Below are positions 1-6,043 of a stretch of DNA of 15,189 nt, piece after piece. The stretch spans positions 1-15,189 of the forward strand of contig CAYSIX010000086.1 of the NCBI GenBank assembly GCA_964431205.1, read 5' to 3'. The notes beneath the pieces were generated by a model. That model saw only the letters and a list, made by a program, of their open reading frames with translations, was not told the DNA's origin and did not search any database. The stretch is from CAYSIX01 sp964431205. Its GTDB lineage: Bacteria; Planctomycetota; Phycisphaerae; Phycisphaerales; Phycisphaeraceae. The translations under genes were made by a program, and so were the position numbers. Numbering within the stretch: the first letter of the stretch is position 1; each line of letters starts with the position of its first letter.

Positions 1-55
1 GAGGGCAGAGGGCAGAGGGCAGAGGGCAGAGGGCAGAGGGCAGAGGGCAGAGGGC
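1..55. repeat. 7-bp tandem repeat (GAGGGCA), about 7.9 copies
   Basis: Seven exact copies of GAGGGCA run head to tail from base 1, followed by a six-base partial copy ending at 55. The array may continue beyond the window. The unit is not a multiple of three, so a change in copy number would shift any reading frame that crosses it. On the minus strand the array is free of stop codons in every frame. Confidence 0.95.
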
Positions 56-108
56 CCTTGCCATTCGTTCCCCGGTCCCCGGCGAGACCCGGTTTCTCCA
101 ATACGCCA

Positions 109-137
109 ACCTTACCCAAATGCACCGGCCGTGTCAA
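109..137 (-). promoter_or_regulatory. candidate sigma70-type promoter pointing out of the left edge
   Basis: On the minus strand there is a perfect TTGACA at 137-132, a 17-base spacer and TAAGGT at 114-109 (3 of 6 matches to TATAAT). It would drive transcription leftwards through the 7-bp repeat towards a gene outside the window. A possible ATG on the minus strand lies at 64-62. The spacing and perfect -35 are seen in the sequence; promoter activity is inference. Confidence 0.35.
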
Positions 138-194
138 GCACAAATCCGGGTTTCAGCGAGAAAAATGGTCATTCCCTTCATCCCCTTATGGCTT

Positions 195-213
195 CAGACG
201 TTGCGCGCGTCTG
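195..213 (-). terminator. weak hairpin after the phosphatase-fold gene
   Basis: CAGACG at 195-200 pairs with CGTCTG at 208-213 around a 7-base loop, starting 15 bases past the stop codon of the gene ending at 228. There is no T-run, so it could be a weak or Rho-assisted terminator or simply chance. Confidence 0.22.
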
Positions 214-227
214 CGGCCTCGCCCGTC

Positions 228-1208
228 CTATGGCGCGACGGTGAGTTCGACCAGCAGGGGGCGGTGGTCGGAGCCGAGGTCGGGGCCGACGCGGCGATCG
301 ACGGCGGTCAGGCCACGGACGAGACAGTGGTCGATGGGGATCATGCCGGTCCAGGACAGGCCGGTCGGCCACGTACCTGATAAGCCGTATCCGTGCTGGG
401 TGTTGGTCAGGTCGCCGGCGGCAAGCAGGCGCGCGAACGCGTGGCTCCAGGGCGTGGCGTTGAGGTCGCCGATCACGGCGCAGGGGCCGTCGATCGCGCG
501 GGCCCAGCGTGCGCCGGCTTCGAGCTGGATGTCGCGGGTTTCGGCGTAAATCCGGCTCACCGGCGGCAGCGTGTGGAGGCTCAGGACCGCGACGTCCTGC
601 CCGGCCAGGCGCAGCCGTGCGGCGATCGCCGGCACCTGTGCGACGCCATCAGTGACGTCTTTGACCGTCGCGGAGACGACCTCGACGTGATCGCGCGGCG
701 GCGTCCGAACGAGCAAGGCGATGCCGAAGTTGTCCGGCCGCGGACGGCTCGCGAAGACTTCGTAGGGCAGGTCGTGCTCGGCCAGCGCGGCCATCCAGCG
801 TTCGTCCACCTCCTGAAGAAACACGACGTCGGCGTCGCTGGCCGCGACGTAGCGAGCCACGGCGTCGGTGTCGGAGTTCGAGACCAGGACGTTGACGTGC
901 GCCACGTGGAGCGTGGGCACGTCGGGCGGCAGGGCCGCGCGGGCCGGCGTCATGTAGAGCGGCACGACCTGCCACGCGTTGACCGCCAGAACCGTCAGCG
1001 CGACCCCGAGGCCCACCCACCGCCGCAGCAGCAGAGCCGCCAGCGTCAGAGGCAGGCCGATCGCGGCGTACTGAAAGCGGAAATGAGCGAACAGGTCGAG
1101 CCGCCAGTCCCAGGCGCCGGCGAAACCCGCGGCGGTCGCGGCGGCGAGGCCGAGGACCGCGGCCCAGAGCAACGCGGCGCCGACGCGTCCGAACGGCCTG
1201 CGTTTCAT
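228..1208 (-). CDS. membrane-anchored endonuclease/exonuclease/phosphatase family protein
   Basis: This 326-aa protein has three predicted membrane segments (about residues 9-31, 45-62 and 64-86) followed by a complete endonuclease/exonuclease/phosphatase domain from about residue 100. All hallmark motifs are visible: Asn106 in HVNVL, the metal-binding Glu133 in FLQEVDE, His212 in LSLHT, GDLN at 247-250, IDH at 292-294 and SDH at 313-315. The fold covers Mg-dependent nucleases, sphingomyelinases and inositol phosphatases. The catalytic domain probably lies outside the cytoplasmic membrane and attacks a phosphodiester, but the substrate cannot be read from sequence. I chose the ATG at 1208 because the 16-residue extension to 1256 is basic and unlike an export start; no good ribosome binding site is seen at either. 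A strong hairpin separates it from the gene upstream on the same strand, so it is probably transcribed alone. Confidence 0.85.
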   Translation of the reverse strand: MKRRPFGRVGAALLWAAVLGLAAATAAGFAGAWDWRLDLFAHFRFQYAAIGLPLTLAALLLRRWVGLGVALTVLAVNAWQVVPLYMTPARAALPPDVPTLHVAHVNVLVSNSDTDAVARYVAASDADVVFLQEVDERWMAALAEHDLPYEVFASRPRPDNFGIALLVRTPPRDHVEVVSATVKDVTDGVAQVPAIAARLRLAGQDVAVLSLHTLPPVSRIYAETRDIQLEAGARWARAIDGPCAVIGDLNATPWSHAFARLLAAGDLTNTQHGYGLSGTWPTGLSWTGMIPIDHCLVRGLTAVDRRVGPDLGSDHRPLLVELTVAP

Positions 1209-1269
1209 GGTGAGATGGTACCGCGGACAGACGCGCGGCCGACGGGACGAAGGCACGACGGGCGCATGA

Positions 1270-1298
1270 GCAAGGCCCGGCGTGAAGCCGGGCCTTGC
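1270..1298 (-). terminator. perfect 12-bp hairpin between two minus-strand genes
   Basis: GCAAGGCCCGGC (1270-1281) and GCCGGGCCTTGC (1287-1298) form a perfect 12-bp stem with a 5-base loop, 35 bases past the stop of the PEP-CTERM gene that ends at 1333. No clear T-run follows on either strand. Position and stability suggest it terminates that gene, or at least protects its transcript end. It also sits upstream of the phosphatase-fold gene and so separates the two. Confidence 0.6.
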
Positions 1299-1332
1299 GG
1301 TCCGAACACAGGTTGTCGATCGCGTGCGTCGC

Positions 1333-2223
1333 TCAGGCCTTGCGGCGGCGGGCGACGAGGGCGACGGCGCCGAGGCCGACGAGCATCGCCGAGGCGGGCT
1401 CGGGCACGACGACCAGGTTGTCGAAGACCACGCCGTGGGGTCCGACGGAGGTGAACAGGTCGGTGTGGCCGAGGCTCACCAGACCGTTGGTCGCCTCGGT
1501 GTCCGTCTGGATGATGGGCGTGCCGTCGAGCGAGTAGGTGACGGTGCTGGGGGTCACGTCGATGGTGAGGGTGGTCCAGCGGTTACCGGGCGAGCCGGGG
1601 AAGTCGCCCTCGGGGAAGATGGCCAGGTAGGTGTCGCCGGTGGCGTTGGTGGTGTTGTCGCTGTTGAGGTAGCTCTCGTCGCCGCTCGGCACGGCGGTGA
1701 GGCTCGGCGTGTAGTGGCGGTAATCCGAGGCGCTGCCGCCGTCGCCGGTGATGGACACGAAGTGGCCGGCACCGGCGATGGGGGTGAAGATGGAGTTGAA
1801 GTCGCTGCTGTTGCCGGCGACGCCGACGGTGGCCATCTCGGTGGTGCCGCCCGCGTCATCGACGAACATGTACATGTCGACCTGAAGCGTGTAGGTGCTC
1901 AGGTTGATCGCCGTGTTGTGATAGGCGGTAATGTGGTCGGCCTGGCCAGCGCTGTCGTTGGCGGTGAAGCGCAGGCCGCCCTTGTCGCCCGGCATCGAGT
2001 TGGGCGCCAGCGGGATGCCCGCGGCGACGTAGTCGAAGGCGAACGTGGAGGTGCTGTCGGCGGTGCCATCACCGGACGCGCCGTTCGAATCATCCACGAC
2101 GGTGTAGTTGGCGGAGCTGTCCACCTCGAAGTCGTCCGAGATCAACTGCGCCGAAGCCGCGGCCGAGACACTCAGCCCGGTCAGCGCCGCGATCCCCGCT
2201 CGAAACGTCAACATACCACTCAT
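1333..2223 (-). CDS. PEP-CTERM sorting-domain exported protein
   Basis: This 296-aa protein has a signal peptide (about residues 1-25, ending near ASA-Q) and a typical PEP-CTERM tail: VPEP at 273-276, a hydrophobic stretch, then a basic RRRK end. In the known PEP-CTERM/exosortase system such tails direct export, cleavage and surface or matrix attachment. The mature region is acidic, rich in Ser, Thr, Asn and Gly, and nearly free of Cys; it looks beta-rich, perhaps a jelly-roll or lectin-like fold (inference from composition and the DDFEVDSSANYTV start). The ATG at 2223 is supported by an AAGGAG 7 bases upstream. The leader holds a 19-bp perfect palindrome. No exosortase is in the window, so the processing enzyme must be elsewhere. 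The binding target is unknown. Confidence 0.88.
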   Translation of the reverse strand: MSGMLTFRAGIAALTGLSVSAAASAQLISDDFEVDSSANYTVVDDSNGASGDGTADSTSTFAFDYVAAGIPLAPNSMPGDKGGLRFTANDSAGQADHITAYHNTAINLSTYTLQVDMYMFVDDAGGTTEMATVGVAGNSSDFNSIFTPIAGAGHFVSITGDGGSASDYRHYTPSLTAVPSGDESYLNSDNTTNATGDTYLAIFPEGDFPGSPGNRWTTLTIDVTPSTVTYSLDGTPIIQTDTEATNGLVSLGHTDLFTSVGPHGVVFDNLVVVPEPASAMLVGLGAVALVARRRKA

Positions 2224-2245
2224 GTTCTCTCTCCTTCTCCGTTTG

Positions 2246-2264
2246 GCCCATCACTGTGATGGGC
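2246..2264 (-). promoter_or_regulatory. 19-bp perfect palindrome next to the ribosome binding site
   Basis: GCCCATCAC (2246-2254), a central T, and GTGATGGGC (2256-2264) are exact inverted copies. On the minus strand the palindrome ends 5 bases before the purine-rich ribosome binding region (2231-2240) of the PEP-CTERM gene starting at 2223. It could be an operator for a dimeric DNA-binding protein or a leader hairpin that affects translation. The symmetry is seen directly; the role is inference. Confidence 0.55.
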
Positions 2265-2640
2265 GGACCACATGCAAAGTCGCGTGCGAAATCACCGCGC
2301 GGGGCGCGCCCGGAAACGGTACGATCCGCCGCCAGTTCCAGGGATTGGCCTTCCTCCGCCACGCTCCCTCGGCCGCCGGACACGAGCCCGACCGGCCTTG
2401 ATGCTCTTCACCCCCTCAAGATGACCCCGGCCCGACAGAATGTCAAGACTTTTTTCGCGATCGGGTTAGAAATGAGGCCCGCGACCGGTCCGTGAAGCCA
2501 GATTCTTATAAATCCTTCACTTACGCCCCGCTGCGGCCACCGCCACCCTCCCGCGGACGCACCTTTTCCCATCTTGCCCAGACGGAGCCACCACAGCCGC
2601 CGAGACCCCGGCGGACGATTTTCCGCGGCAATCGAAAGAT
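2265..2640. other. non-coding core of the divergent intergenic region
   Basis: Part of a 548-base gap between two divergent PEP-CTERM genes. Open frames here have no ribosome binding sites and no recognisable protein content. Apart from the candidate promoter at 2418-2446 I see only a moderately AT-richer stretch around 2440-2525, in an otherwise GC-rich neighbourhood, which fits a promoter/regulatory zone. Confidence 0.6.
2418..2446 (-). promoter_or_regulatory. candidate promoter for the minus-strand PEP-CTERM gene
   Basis: On the minus strand a perfect TTGACA at 2446-2441 is followed after 17 bases by CATCTT at 2423-2418 (3 of 6 to TATAAT). It would give a leader of roughly 190 bases containing the palindrome at 2246-2264. 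The -35 is strong and the -10 weak. Confidence 0.35.
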
Positions 2641-2644
2641 CGAC

Positions 2645-2674
2645 TTGCGGATCAACCGCCCCGTGCGTTACTCT
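2645..2674 (+). promoter_or_regulatory. candidate promoter for the plus-strand PEP-CTERM gene
   Basis: TTGCGG (2645-2650), an 18-base spacer and TACTCT (2669-2674) resemble a sigma70-type promoter. Transcription would begin near 2681, just before the first leader hairpin. The match is moderate. Confidence 0.35.
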
Positions 2675-2688
2675 AGTGTTTAGATTTA

Positions 2689-2757
2689 GGGTTGGCAGAC
2701 GCCTCACGGGGAGGCAACCCGAATCAATCTGGAGGCTAGGCGCGACCCACTCGCGCC
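2689..2757 (+). promoter_or_regulatory. structured 5' leader of the second PEP-CTERM gene
   Basis: Two hairpins can be drawn. The first pairs GGGTT (2689-2693) with AACCC (2716-2720) and, inside it, GCCTC (2701-2705) with GAGGC (2711-2715), leaving a one-sided 7-base bulge at 2694-2700. The second pairs GGCGCG (2739-2744) with CGCGCC (2752-2757) and ends two bases before the ribosome binding site at 2760. A second GAGGC at 2732-2736 could compete for GCCTC, so mutually exclusive folds are possible. I recognise no known riboswitch class. Regulatory function is inference. Confidence 0.4.
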
Positions 2758-2771
2758 ATGGAGTGAGAATC

Positions 2772-3365
2772 ATGAAATCGATCAATCGAGGGTTTGCGGT
2801 GATGGCGGTGGTCGTGGCGTTCGGTCTGACGGGGGTTGCTCAGTCCGCGTCGGCCAACTCGGTTGGCGACTCGATCATGCTCATGATCGGCGAAGACTGG
2901 AACATCCAGATCGACTTCCTCGGCGTCGAGTACGACTTCGACCAGAACAAGTCGACCTGGACCTACAAGGTGACGGAGAAGGAGGGCTCGAGGGACCTGA
3001 GCCACTGGAACATCCTGCTCGGCGACTGCTTCGCCCACTACATCGAGGGCAGCGGCACGCCGGACGATCCGAACATCGAAGACGACTTCGAGACCGGTAA
3101 TGACGGCAGCACCGGCACGTCGAACGTGCTCAAGTGGAACGTCGAGGAAGACTTCGTTATGGGCGAGTTCTCATTTATGCTCGACGGGCTGTTCGGTATC
3201 GGTGCCGTGGACGTGCTGGTCAAGGGCGGCAACGAGCGAAATGGCGGCGGGGAGAGCCGCGGCCAGATCCACGGCCCGGACTGCGGCGTGATCATCCCGA
3301 CGCCCGCCGCCGCCTTCGGTGGCCTGAGCATGCTCGGTATGTTCGCCGCCCGCCGCCGTCGCTGA
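2772..3365 (+). CDS. PEP-CTERM-like exported protein (PTPAA-type tail)
   Basis: This 197-aa protein has a signal peptide (residues 1 to about 28, ending QSASA) and a C-terminal sorting tail from residue 175: IPTPAA, a hydrophobic stretch and a final RRRR. The PTP variant of the PEP motif is common in planctomycete surface proteins (family knowledge). The mature part holds WTYKVTEKEGSRDLSHW (about 63-79) and two cysteines, C86 and C171, that could form a disulfide. The central part (about 94-115) is rich in Asp, Gly and Thr, and the C-terminal half resembles beta-strand surface modules. The ATG at 2772 follows GGAG at 2760-2763 with 8 bases between. The in-frame extension back to 2574 is rejected because it lacks a signal and covers the leader. 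A strong terminator lies 28 bases downstream, so it is monocistronic. Ligand or partner unknown. Confidence 0.85.
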   Translation: MKSINRGFAVMAVVVAFGLTGVAQSASANSVGDSIMLMIGEDWNIQIDFLGVEYDFDQNKSTWTYKVTEKEGSRDLSHWNILLGDCFAHYIEGSGTPDDPNIEDDFETGNDGSTGTSNVLKWNVEEDFVMGEFSFMLDGLFGIGAVDVLVKGGNERNGGGESRGQIHGPDCGVIIPTPAAAFGGLSMLGMFAARRRR

Positions 3366-3392
3366 TCGAACGCTCTCGAACTGAATCGACTC

Positions 3393-3424
3393 AAAGGCCG
3401 AGGCTCACACGCCTCGGCCTTTTT
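3393..3424 (+). terminator. intrinsic terminator of the second PEP-CTERM gene
   Basis: AAAGGCCGAGGC (3393-3404) and GCCTCGGCCTTT (3411-3422) form a perfect 12-bp stem around a 6-base loop, with a T-run at 3420-3424. It starts 28 bases after the stop at 3365. The classical stem plus T-run form makes this the clearest terminator in the window. Confidence 0.93.
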
Positions 3425-3451
3425 CGTTGCGTCGTCACACCCACGCACACG

Positions 3452-3516
3452 CCGACGTTGACGACACGTGTTCAGCCACGGGGAGACCCGCCCGCCGACG
3501 CGCCCGTCAACGTCGG
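3452..3516. repeat. 12-bp perfect inverted repeat with 41-base interior
   Basis: CCGACGTTGACG (3452-3463) is the exact reverse complement of CGTCAACGTCGG (3505-3516). The interior includes the palindrome ACACGTGT (3464-3471). It lies in the convergent gap between the terminator at 3424 and the repeat cluster that precedes the gene ending at 3706. Role unknown; possibly a folded transcript end or a remnant of a small element. Confidence 0.6.
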
Positions 3517-3534
3517 TCGCGCACGCATCGTCTG

Positions 3535-3637
3535 AGCCGCGGGGCGACGCCCCGCGGACGCCTTCGACCTCGTGGGTCGCACGCTCCGCCCGCCATCCAC
3601 GCCGGCGTGGCCGTCCGCGACGCGTTGCGTCGCGGCT
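3535..3637 (+). repeat. 103-bp palindrome-rich repeat, copy A
   Basis: This copy matches 6044-6146 over 103 bases with only three substitutions and no gaps. It begins AGCCGC and ends GCGGCT, so the ends are inverted. It holds three internal palindromes: CCGCGGGGC/GCCCCGCGG around GAC, the 14-bp CCACGCCGGCGTGG, and CCGCGACGC/GCGTCGCGG around GTT. It has no coding content I can support and lies 69 bases past the stop of the gene ending at 3706. It looks like a REP/MITE-like interspersed element. Confidence 0.9.
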
Positions 3638-3672
3638 GTGGCCGTGGGCAGACCTGCCCGCGGACACGCACG
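3637..3672 (+). repeat. second hairpin repeat family, copy 1
   Basis: A 36-base unit whose reverse complement recurs at 10082-10117 with 30 of 36 identities. Its core folds into a 10-bp stem with one G-T pair: CCGTGGGCAG (3642-3651) with CTGCCCGCGG (3654-3663). It directly abuts the 103-bp repeat, forming a composite cluster in the 3' region of the gene ending at 3706. Confidence 0.65.
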
Positions 3673-3705
3673 GCGGCGCGGGGCACCCGTCACCGCGCTC
3701 TCAAT

Positions 3706-5589
3706 TTACGGAGCGTCCTCGGCCGGGTAAGGCCAGATGGCCCAGTCGCCGTCGGGCAGCGTCGCCGGGTCGCGCTGCTGGCGCTGCTCGTCCGTCAGCC
3801 AGTCGACCGCCTTGAGGGGCGCGACCTTCTTGCCCGCGGTATCCAGCGGGAGGCGTCCGCCGTCGTCGTCCAGGTCCACGCCGACGCTGTACACGATCGG
3901 CCGACCGTCCACGACACTGTACCGAAGCGGCCCGCCCGTGATCCGGTCCACGGGCACCTCCGGGATATACCGCGGCGCCAGAGCCGACAGCGCCGCCGGC
4001 CAGTCCCCGTGGTCCCGCCGATACAGCTCCAGCGCGATGCCCAGCAGCACGCCGTCCTGCATGCCCTCGAATGTCTCGACCGTGCGCCGCACGGCGTCGA
4101 GATCCGGCAGCAGCGTATACATCGGATCGTAACGAAGCCGTTCGATCAGGGACCATTCGCCGAAACGCTTCATCGTTGGTTCTGGATGCTCGCGAATCGG
4201 ACGGGCCAGCGCCGCCTCGAACTTGGCCATCGTACTCTCGTACTGCTCCAGCATTTCTCGCCGTGAACCGACGAGCTCAATCGTGATTGGGCCAAGCACA
4301 CCGTCGAGCAGGGTCTCGCTCAGATAGAACGAATCAAACGGCTTCAGAATCGTGAAAATGGATTGATCAAGTGACCGGAGCGTTTCCAGACCTTCCGGTG
4401 TGATGCGGCCGTCGCCGTTGCCGTTGTCGGTATAGATCCGTTGCATCAAATCGCCGAACCATGCTCGCTCTCCCTCGTCCATCAGAAACTCGCGCCGAAC
4501 GTCCACGGCTGCGAGCTTATGGGCCAGTTCCCGAAGCATGTCACGAGAAAGCGTGTCGGGAGCTTCGATCAGGGCCGACCGCAACGTCGCGACGGTCATC
4601 CAGCGGATAGACATAGCAGTAAATTTGCTGATGAAGGTCGGCGATTCGCCTGTGTGAGAGGCGATGCGCAGCATTGTGGTAAGGCGCTCGACCATCAGTT
4701 TGGAGTCACCCAGGGTCAACGCGTAACGGGCGTCGGCGGCAAGCAGCTCGGCCATCCTTCGCAGGGGTTGCAGATGCGGCAGAATGATCGCATAAAGGTC
4801 GTGGCTCTCAGAATCGGCCCGGTGTTCGACCGGGTCGAGCACGCCGCCGGGATGGCTCGCGAACAATCGCGCGTCCTCCCGCGCGACCGTGAATCCGACG
4901 GTGTAACCCAATGACGGTCGCTTCGCCGCGTCCCTCACGCGCGCCAGCACCTCCGTGCGCTCGTCCAGAAACGCGACCATCTGTTCCCACTTCGGTTCGC
5001 CGGGGCGCCAGCCATAACGAGCGAGCTCGTTGATCCGCTGCCGCGTTGCCTCGTCATCCCACCCCAGCTCCAGCAGGGCGGCGCGGTACAGCGGCCAGGC
5101 CCGCTCACTCTCCGGCACCGCACGCGCCGGGGCGTTGAGCTTCGCCAGGTAATCCACGCTGATCGTCGGCTCGCCCGCGTGGAAGTAGATCGCCAGACCC
5201 ACGTAGAACACGAGCAGCGCGACCAGGCTCCACCACGCGCAACGCCAGGCGTGCCACGGCCAGGGCCGATTACGCCTGGTCGCCCGCCGGATCAGGCGCG
5301 CCGCCTGCCGCTCGTCGCCGAAGCGCTCCAGCAGGTCATCGACCGACGCGCCGGCCGCCAGCCCGTCCTCGAAGTGCGCGATCAGCTCCTGCGCCACGCG
5401 GGCCCGCTCGCCGTGCCACAGGCGCGTGCGCTTGACGACCCGCCGCACGCACGCCTTGGCCGGCTCGGGCAGGTCCGTCGCCGCGAGCAACTGCTCCGGC
5501 CGGCTCATGCCCGTCACGCGCCCGCGCAGCAGGTCGGAAAGGGGCGTGCGGACGACGCGCCGGGCGGTGCTGATGACCTGCACGCTCAT
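3706..5589 (-). CDS. HAAS-like membrane protein co-encoded with PadR
   Basis: This 627-aa protein begins with about 110 cytoplasmic residues that look like the HAAS/permease-prefix module (EL..HFEDGLAAG.SVDDLLERFGD, about 68-92), a module known to be encoded beside PadR regulators. One membrane segment follows at about 117-136. The large remaining part, about 490 residues and probably extracytoplasmic, is helical and has no fold I recognise. Residues about 514-580 resemble the C-terminal end of type II pseudopilins and related planctomycete proteins: LYRRDHGDWPAAL, a P..PVDRITGGPLRY segment, then YSVGVDLDDDGG. The start is fixed by the ATGA overlap with the padR stop and a G-rich ribosome binding site; the longer in-frame extension to 6009 just re-reads padR in another frame. 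A role as membrane sensor or anti-regulator for PadR is inference. No single terminator; hairpin repeats follow. Confidence 0.8.
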   Translation of the reverse strand: MSVQVISTARRVVRTPLSDLLRGRVTGMSRPEQLLAATDLPEPAKACVRRVVKRTRLWHGERARVAQELIAHFEDGLAAGASVDDLLERFGDERQAARLIRRATRRNRPWPWHAWRCAWWSLVALLVFYVGLAIYFHAGEPTISVDYLAKLNAPARAVPESERAWPLYRAALLELGWDDEATRQRINELARYGWRPGEPKWEQMVAFLDERTEVLARVRDAAKRPSLGYTVGFTVAREDARLFASHPGGVLDPVEHRADSESHDLYAIILPHLQPLRRMAELLAADARYALTLGDSKLMVERLTTMLRIASHTGESPTFISKFTAMSIRWMTVATLRSALIEAPDTLSRDMLRELAHKLAAVDVRREFLMDEGERAWFGDLMQRIYTDNGNGDGRITPEGLETLRSLDQSIFTILKPFDSFYLSETLLDGVLGPITIELVGSRREMLEQYESTMAKFEAALARPIREHPEPTMKRFGEWSLIERLRYDPMYTLLPDLDAVRRTVETFEGMQDGVLLGIALELYRRDHGDWPAALSALAPRYIPEVPVDRITGGPLRYSVVDGRPIVYSVGVDLDDDGGRLPLDTAGKKVAPLKAVDWLTDEQRQQRDPATLPDGDWAIWPYPAEDAP

Positions 5590-5942
5590 GACGCACCCCC
5601 CGTGCCGGCCGGGGCGGGCACGACGCCGATTGCGCGCATCGCCTCCAGCACGGCCTCCCACTGCGCCACGTCGCGGGCCAGGCGCCGCTGGCCCTTGCGG
5701 GTCAGGCGGTAGTACCGCCGCGACCGCCCGGAAGGGCTCGGGCGCAGGCGGGACCTGATCAGCCCCTTGGCCTCGAGGTTGTAGAGCATCGGGTAGAGCG
5801 TGGACTGGCCGAGGTCGAGCACGCCGTCGGTGCGCTGGTTCAGGGCGTCGACCAGCTCGTAGCCGTACATCTCGCCGCGTTCGAGCAGCTTGAGGACGGC
5901 GACGGGCCCGGCGCCGCGCATGAGTTCGCGTTCGATCCGCAT
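5586..5942 (-). CDS. PadR family transcriptional regulator
   Basis: This 118-aa protein is a typical short (subfamily 2) PadR with a winged-helix domain at about residues 10-82: VLKLLERGEMYGYEL, then the recognition segment STLYPMLYNLE (47-57), and the wing RRYYRLT (75-81). A short C-terminal helix would serve for dimerisation. PadR proteins repress targets, often themselves and an adjacent membrane gene or transporter. The ATG at 5942 follows GGGAG with a 7-base spacer. The stop overlaps the next start as ATGA, so translation of the HAAS-like gene is probably coupled. The promoter upstream carries an inverted repeat over the -10, which suggests autoregulation. The inducing signal cannot be read. 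Confidence 0.93.
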   Translation of the reverse strand: MRIERELMRGAGPVAVLKLLERGEMYGYELVDALNQRTDGVLDLGQSTLYPMLYNLEAKGLIRSRLRPSPSGRSRRYYRLTRKGQRRLARDVAQWEAVLEAMRAIGVVPAPAGTGGAS

Positions 5943-5970
5943 GGCCTGGCTCCCGAAAGGTGCCGCAAGG

Positions 5971-5983
5971 TATGCGTGACATA
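5971..5983. promoter_or_regulatory. candidate PadR operator over the -10 region
   Basis: TATG (5971-5974), five bases and CATA (5980-5983) form a short inverted repeat overlapping the -10 box and probable start of the padR promoter. PadR sites known from other bacteria are short ATGT/ACAT-type inverted repeats, so the type fits, though spacing and sequence differ. Autoregulation is inference. Confidence 0.4.
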
Positions 5984-6009
5984 GTATGATGGGCGGCGGG
6001 CGGTGTCAA
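5981..6009 (-). promoter_or_regulatory. padR operon promoter
   Basis: On the minus strand TTGACA (6009-6004) is perfect, the spacer is 17 bases, and TACTAT (5986-5981) matches TATAAT at 4 of 6. Transcription would start near 5974, giving a leader of about 30 bases with a well-placed ribosome binding site. This is the best promoter in the window. Confidence 0.7.
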
Positions 6010-6043
6010 GGGGATTTCATGGCGTGACGCGTGCTGGCGGCGC

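Noticed and set aside
1..55. CRISPR-like array
   Set aside because: Units are contiguous 7-mers with no spacers; it is a simple tandem repeat.
393..1454. 353-codon open frame on the plus strand
   Set aside because: Lies opposite the phosphatase-fold gene, which shows all catalytic motifs; this frame is low-complexity Arg/Gly/Val.
1282..2259. 325-codon open frame on the plus strand
   Set aside because: Antisense to the PEP-CTERM gene, whose signal peptide, sorting tail and ribosome binding site are all convincing.
2574..2771. 66-residue N-terminal extension of the second PEP-CTERM protein
   Set aside because: It would bury the signal peptide and cover the promoter and leader; a ribosome binding site supports 2772.
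2408..2785. 125-codon open frame on the minus strand in the divergent spacer
   Set aside because: No ribosome binding site, no domain, composition unlike neighbouring genes, and it overlaps the leader and promoter of the plus-strand gene.
5590..6009. 140-residue N-terminal extension of the HAAS-like protein
   Set aside because: It re-reads padR and its promoter in another frame and is Arg/Ala/Pro-rich; the ATGA overlap start at 5589 is better.
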